Source: Poteriospumella lacustris (Eukaryota; Sar; Chrysophyceae; Chromulinales; Dinobryaceae). From it: DNA of 64,000 nt. Position numbers and translations under genes: made by a program. The DNA lies in NCBI GenBank assembly GCA_008000375.1, contig SMOI01000145.1:1-64000 (forward strand), read 5' to 3'. The notes beneath the pieces were generated by a model. That model had not been told where the DNA came from. It did not search any database and saw only the letters and a program-made list of their open reading frames with translations. Positions 61,434 to 64,000 of this stretch are shown here, piece by piece; position 1 is the first letter of the stretch, and every line of letters starts with the position of its first letter.

Positions 61434-61721
61434 CCGCTCGCGACCCCCGTGTAACCTATTGTAAATGCCGCCCTTCTCCCCGCCCGAAACAGCGTCGCAG
61501 CGAGTGACACGCGGCGAGGCGCCGCCGCCGCCGCCGCCACGTACGTCGGTCGCACGGACCGACGCCGGCGGCCTGTGCCCCGCAGAGCCCCTCTCGCGAA
61601 AGTTCCTACGCGCGACGCGCCGCTGCCGCGCGCACCTCGCGGCGCCTCCGCGACGGTCGCTCAACCGACGCCACTGTGTGCTCCATGCTCATCAGAATCG
61701 TTTGCTGACGCCGTCGACAGG
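61434..61721. promoter_or_regulatory. Intergenic region between NOP9 and the PLAC8-PrsW gene
   Basis: 288 bp, same-strand spacing. It holds the NOP9 3' end and the next promoter. A CGCCGCCGCC run lies at 61521-61538. Confidence 0.4.
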
Positions 61722-63872
61722 ATGATGACTCCTGTGGAAGGCGACTCGCTCAAGACCCACGCGACGCGGCCGGCCGTCGCGGCGGTGGGGACCTACGCGA
61801 CGCCGCCGGGCTCGCAGAAGGCCGCAGCATATTTCGGCCAACCGGCCACCCAGCAGCCACCTCTAGCTCCTCCTCCCCCGCCACCTGCAGCATTTGATCC
61901 GAACCAGCCCCGCCGCTGGTCCTCGGGCGTCTGCGACTGCCTGACGGACGAAGAGTCGTGTTGGTGGGGCACGTGGTGCTGCTGCGTCCTCTTCGGCCGC
62001 AACGTCGAGACCTTCGGCGTCGGCTCGTCGCTCCAGATGGTCAACGTCGTGTCCGCCTGGCTGTTGCTGAGCTTCGCGGGGCTGCTGCTGTTCAACCGCC
62101 TGTTCTTCTGGTCGATGCTCCTCGGCGGCGTCGCCTTCACCGTCTACCGCGCGCGACAGCGCAGCGCGATGCGGCGGAAGGTGAACCTCGTCGGGGACGA
62201 CCTCGGCGACTGCTGCGTGCACTGCTTCCTGAAGCAGTGCGCCACCTGCCAAGAGGCGCGCGAGGCGAAGGTGCTGCGGCTGGCGGAGCTCGACTACGTC
62301 TCGGGCCAGGACCTGCGCGAGCTGGCCGCGCGCGACGACGAGACGCCGCCCGCCACCGCCGCGCAGCTATACGCGTCGCTGTCGCAGACGTCGCAGCTCA
62401 TCGCGAAGGTGGCGGCCGTCTTCGTCGTGTTCCTGACGCTGCTGCTGGCCGTGCGGCGGCCCAGCTACCTCGCGATCCTCGCGCTCGTCTTTCTGCAGCC
62501 GGCCGCCATCCTCTACGTCGTCTACTGGCGGCAGCGGCGCCAGTTCGTGCAGGCCGACTACGTGGTGAAGCTCTTCGTGGTGGGCTTCTTCATGGCGACG
62601 ACGCAGAGCATCGTGTTCGAGGAGGCGCTGCAGACGCTCATCTCCGTCGCGCTCTTCATCGTCTTCGTCCTCCTCAACGGCGACGTCGCCAGCCGCGTGC
62701 CCGACCACAACGACGGCCCGTCCGATCCGGAGGCGTCCTCCGCGTTCTTCGCGCAGTTCGCCGCGCAGTCGGAGGCCGTCGACGGCGCCACGGCCTTTTG
62801 GCGCAGCGCGCAGCTGCTGCGCGGCGCGCAGACGCGGCCGCTGCTGCGCTCGCTGCTCGTGTCGACGCAGGAGCTCTTCGCCTGCGCCTTCGCGCTGCCC
62901 GCGTCGGCCCCGGCCGTCGTCGAGGCCGCCGAGGCGCAGCTCTTCGCGCCGCTGCCGGCGCTGTCGCGGGCGGTCGCCGCGGCGCTGGCGCCGTCCGCAG
63001 ACGCCGTCGACGAATTCGCCTTCGCCGCGCCGACGGCGTACGCGACGCCGACGCCGTTCGCGGCGGTCGTGTCGCCGATGCTGGCGGCGGTGAGCAACGG
63101 CTCGTCGCCGGACGCGACGGACGACTTCGCCGGGCTCTTCGACCGGTCGCAGCTGCGCAGCAACGCGTGGCTGCTGGTGCTGTACCTGTTCCTGCTGGCG
63201 TTCGTGGTCGCGGCGGGCGTCGAGGAGACGATGAAGCACTTCGCCGTGCGCTGCTGCCGCTTCCCGCAGGCGCTGAAGGAGCCGCAGACGATCATGGTGT
63301 ACCTGCTGACGGCGGCGCTGGGCTTCGCGACGGCGGAGAACATCGAATACGTCCTCGGCGCGCGCGCCTCGCCCGTCGCCGGCGTGTCGCTCTTCGTCGG
63401 CGAGCTCTTCATCCTCTTCGTGCGCATCCTGCTGCCCATCCACCTCGTCTGCGCCGTGCTGCAGGCGACGGAGATGTCGCGGCGCGACACGGGCATCGAC
63501 CCGACGATGCCGCTGCCGCGGCTGCTGCTGCCCGCGGTGCTGCTGCACGGCAGCTTCGACTTCTTCCTCTTCCTCATGTCGGCGCTGCAGTTCGTCTACG
63601 CCATCGACAGCGTCGCCTTCGACGTGTTCACGCTGCTCTTCCCCTTCGCCATCGCCGTCGGCGGCGTCGTGTGGGCGGCGCGCTCCTTCGGCGCCGTCGA
63701 GGCCGCCTACCGCTCCGAGTGGCGCCCGCTGCACGAGCACCACGCGGCGACGCCGGCCGACTACGAATCGGCGACGAACAGCAGCGGCAGCGACGGCGGC
63801 AGCGAGGCCGGCGACGTGGAGGTGCAGCTGAGCGCGATCCACACGCCGAGCGGCTCGCTGCGCCTCACGTGA
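61722..63872 (+). CDS. PLAC8 (Cys-rich) + PrsW-type membrane protease fusion
   Basis: A single exon of 716 residues. A PLAC8/DUF614-type Cys-rich block spans about 66-176: WSSGVCDCLTDEESCWWGTW, CCCVLFGRNVE, then DCCVHCFLKQCATCQEARE, with a hydrophobic pair between. Several membrane helices follow (about 230-330). From about 490 on comes a PrsW-like intramembrane metalloprotease core, with motifs in order: AGVEETMKHFA (EExxK, about 500), GFATAENIEYVL (about 538), LLPIHLVCAVLQ (about 573) and LLHGSFDFFLF (H....D, about 609). In bacteria PrsW makes site-1 cuts in anti-sigma factors; in eukaryotes the role is open. PLAC8 domains occur in membrane and metal-related proteins. The gene runs to 63872 with an acidic Ser/Gly tail. 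The first of two adjacent Mets was used as start. Confidence 0.78.
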   Translation: MMTPVEGDSLKTHATRPAVAAVGTYATPPGSQKAAAYFGQPATQQPPLAPPPPPPAAFDPNQPRRWSSGVCDCLTDEESCWWGTWCCCVLFGRNVETFGVGSSLQMVNVVSAWLLLSFAGLLLFNRLFFWSMLLGGVAFTVYRARQRSAMRRKVNLVGDDLGDCCVHCFLKQCATCQEAREAKVLRLAELDYVSGQDLRELAARDDETPPATAAQLYASLSQTSQLIAKVAAVFVVFLTLLLAVRRPSYLAILALVFLQPAAILYVVYWRQRRQFVQADYVVKLFVVGFFMATTQSIVFEEALQTLISVALFIVFVLLNGDVASRVPDHNDGPSDPEASSAFFAQFAAQSEAVDGATAFWRSAQLLRGAQTRPLLRSLLVSTQELFACAFALPASAPAVVEAAEAQLFAPLPALSRAVAAALAPSADAVDEFAFAAPTAYATPTPFAAVVSPMLAAVSNGSSPDATDDFAGLFDRSQLRSNAWLLVLYLFLLAFVVAAGVEETMKHFAVRCCRFPQALKEPQTIMVYLLTAALGFATAENIEYVLGARASPVAGVSLFVGELFILFVRILLPIHLVCAVLQATEMSRRDTGIDPTMPLPRLLLPAVLLHGSFDFFLFLMSALQFVYAIDSVAFDVFTLLFPFAIAVGGVVWAARSFGAVEAAYRSEWRPLHEHHAATPADYESATNSSGSDGGSEAGDVEVQLSAIHTPSGSLRLT

Positions 63873-64000
63873 CCCGTACACTGCCCGGCGGGGCGTCGCA
63901 GCTGTGTGCGGGTGTTAGTATATGTTAGTTTGTACAGAGGTGTAACGGCCGCGTCAATTGACCCGCGGCGCTCTCGCCGCGCCGTATCGTTGGCCCGTCG
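63873..64000. other. Right edge, 3' flank
   Basis: 128 bp of 3' flank of the PLAC8-PrsW gene. It includes TTAGTATATGTTAG near 63917-63929, and no gene is seen. Confidence 0.4.

Noticed and set aside
1-64000. tRNA or rRNA genes, CRISPR arrays, bacterial operons
   Set aside because: None was seen by eye; a tRNAscan or Infernal run would be needed to exclude small RNA genes fully.

Overview
The window is nuclear DNA from a GC-rich, gene-dense, flagellated protist. Evidence for a eukaryote: short GT-AG introns (about 59-139 nt, mostly 60-90), and eukaryote-only genes including CCT5, SEC24, B9D1, EFCAB10, SDHAF2, NOP9, a RasGEF, KAE1 and BRCT and F-box proteins. B9D1 (ciliary transition zone) and EFCAB10 imply a cilium. 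A bZIP basic region of the N-R-E-H-A type and a REJ/GPS multi-pass membrane protein would fit a stramenopile (oomycete-like or relative). That placement is an inference, not a demonstrated assignment.

Layout. 0-14.4 kb: the 3' part of a polycystin-like REJ/GPS membrane protein, a small single-pass membrane protein, a WW+WH2 actin-type protein, a divergent PhoD-like protein, a TPR-like protein and a LicD-family transferase. 14.4-15.5 kb: a lower-GC gap. 15.5-22 kb: a very long low-complexity protein made of two exons, and a COX7A-like mitochondrial microprotein. 22-28.5 kb: B9D1, a three-BRCT protein, a LisH coiled-coil protein and a Siw14-type pseudophosphatase. 28.7-33.4 kb: a large inverted duplication carrying two convergent, apparently identical CCT5 genes around a 271-bp spacer. 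33.7-48.2 kb: an HRI1-like protein, a TIR-SAM-coiled-coil-helical repeat protein (reading frame broken several times), an F-box/leucine-rich protein, a small hypothetical and SEC24. 48.4-64 kb: KAE1, SDHAF2, a helical-repeat protein, a truncated-looking bZIP, EFCAB10, a RasGEF, NOP9 and a PLAC8-PrsW fusion.

Genes sit on alternating strands with 100-700 bp gaps. Most gaps are shared divergent promoters or convergent 3' ends. There is no operon logic; neighbours are mostly housekeeping or ciliary genes plus several lineage-specific ones. Three neighbouring GC-rich genes between 36 and 48 kb (TIR, F-box, SEC24) need frame switches with no splice sites. I read these as probable assembly indels rather than biology. 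Exon boundaries were derived by hand from GT/AG signals, phase continuity and family similarity; none is confirmed by transcripts. The most interesting items are the inverted CCT5 duplication, the N-terminal TIR protein with SARM1-like parts in reversed order, the PLAC8-PrsW fusion, and a B9D1 start codon that appears to be split by an intron.
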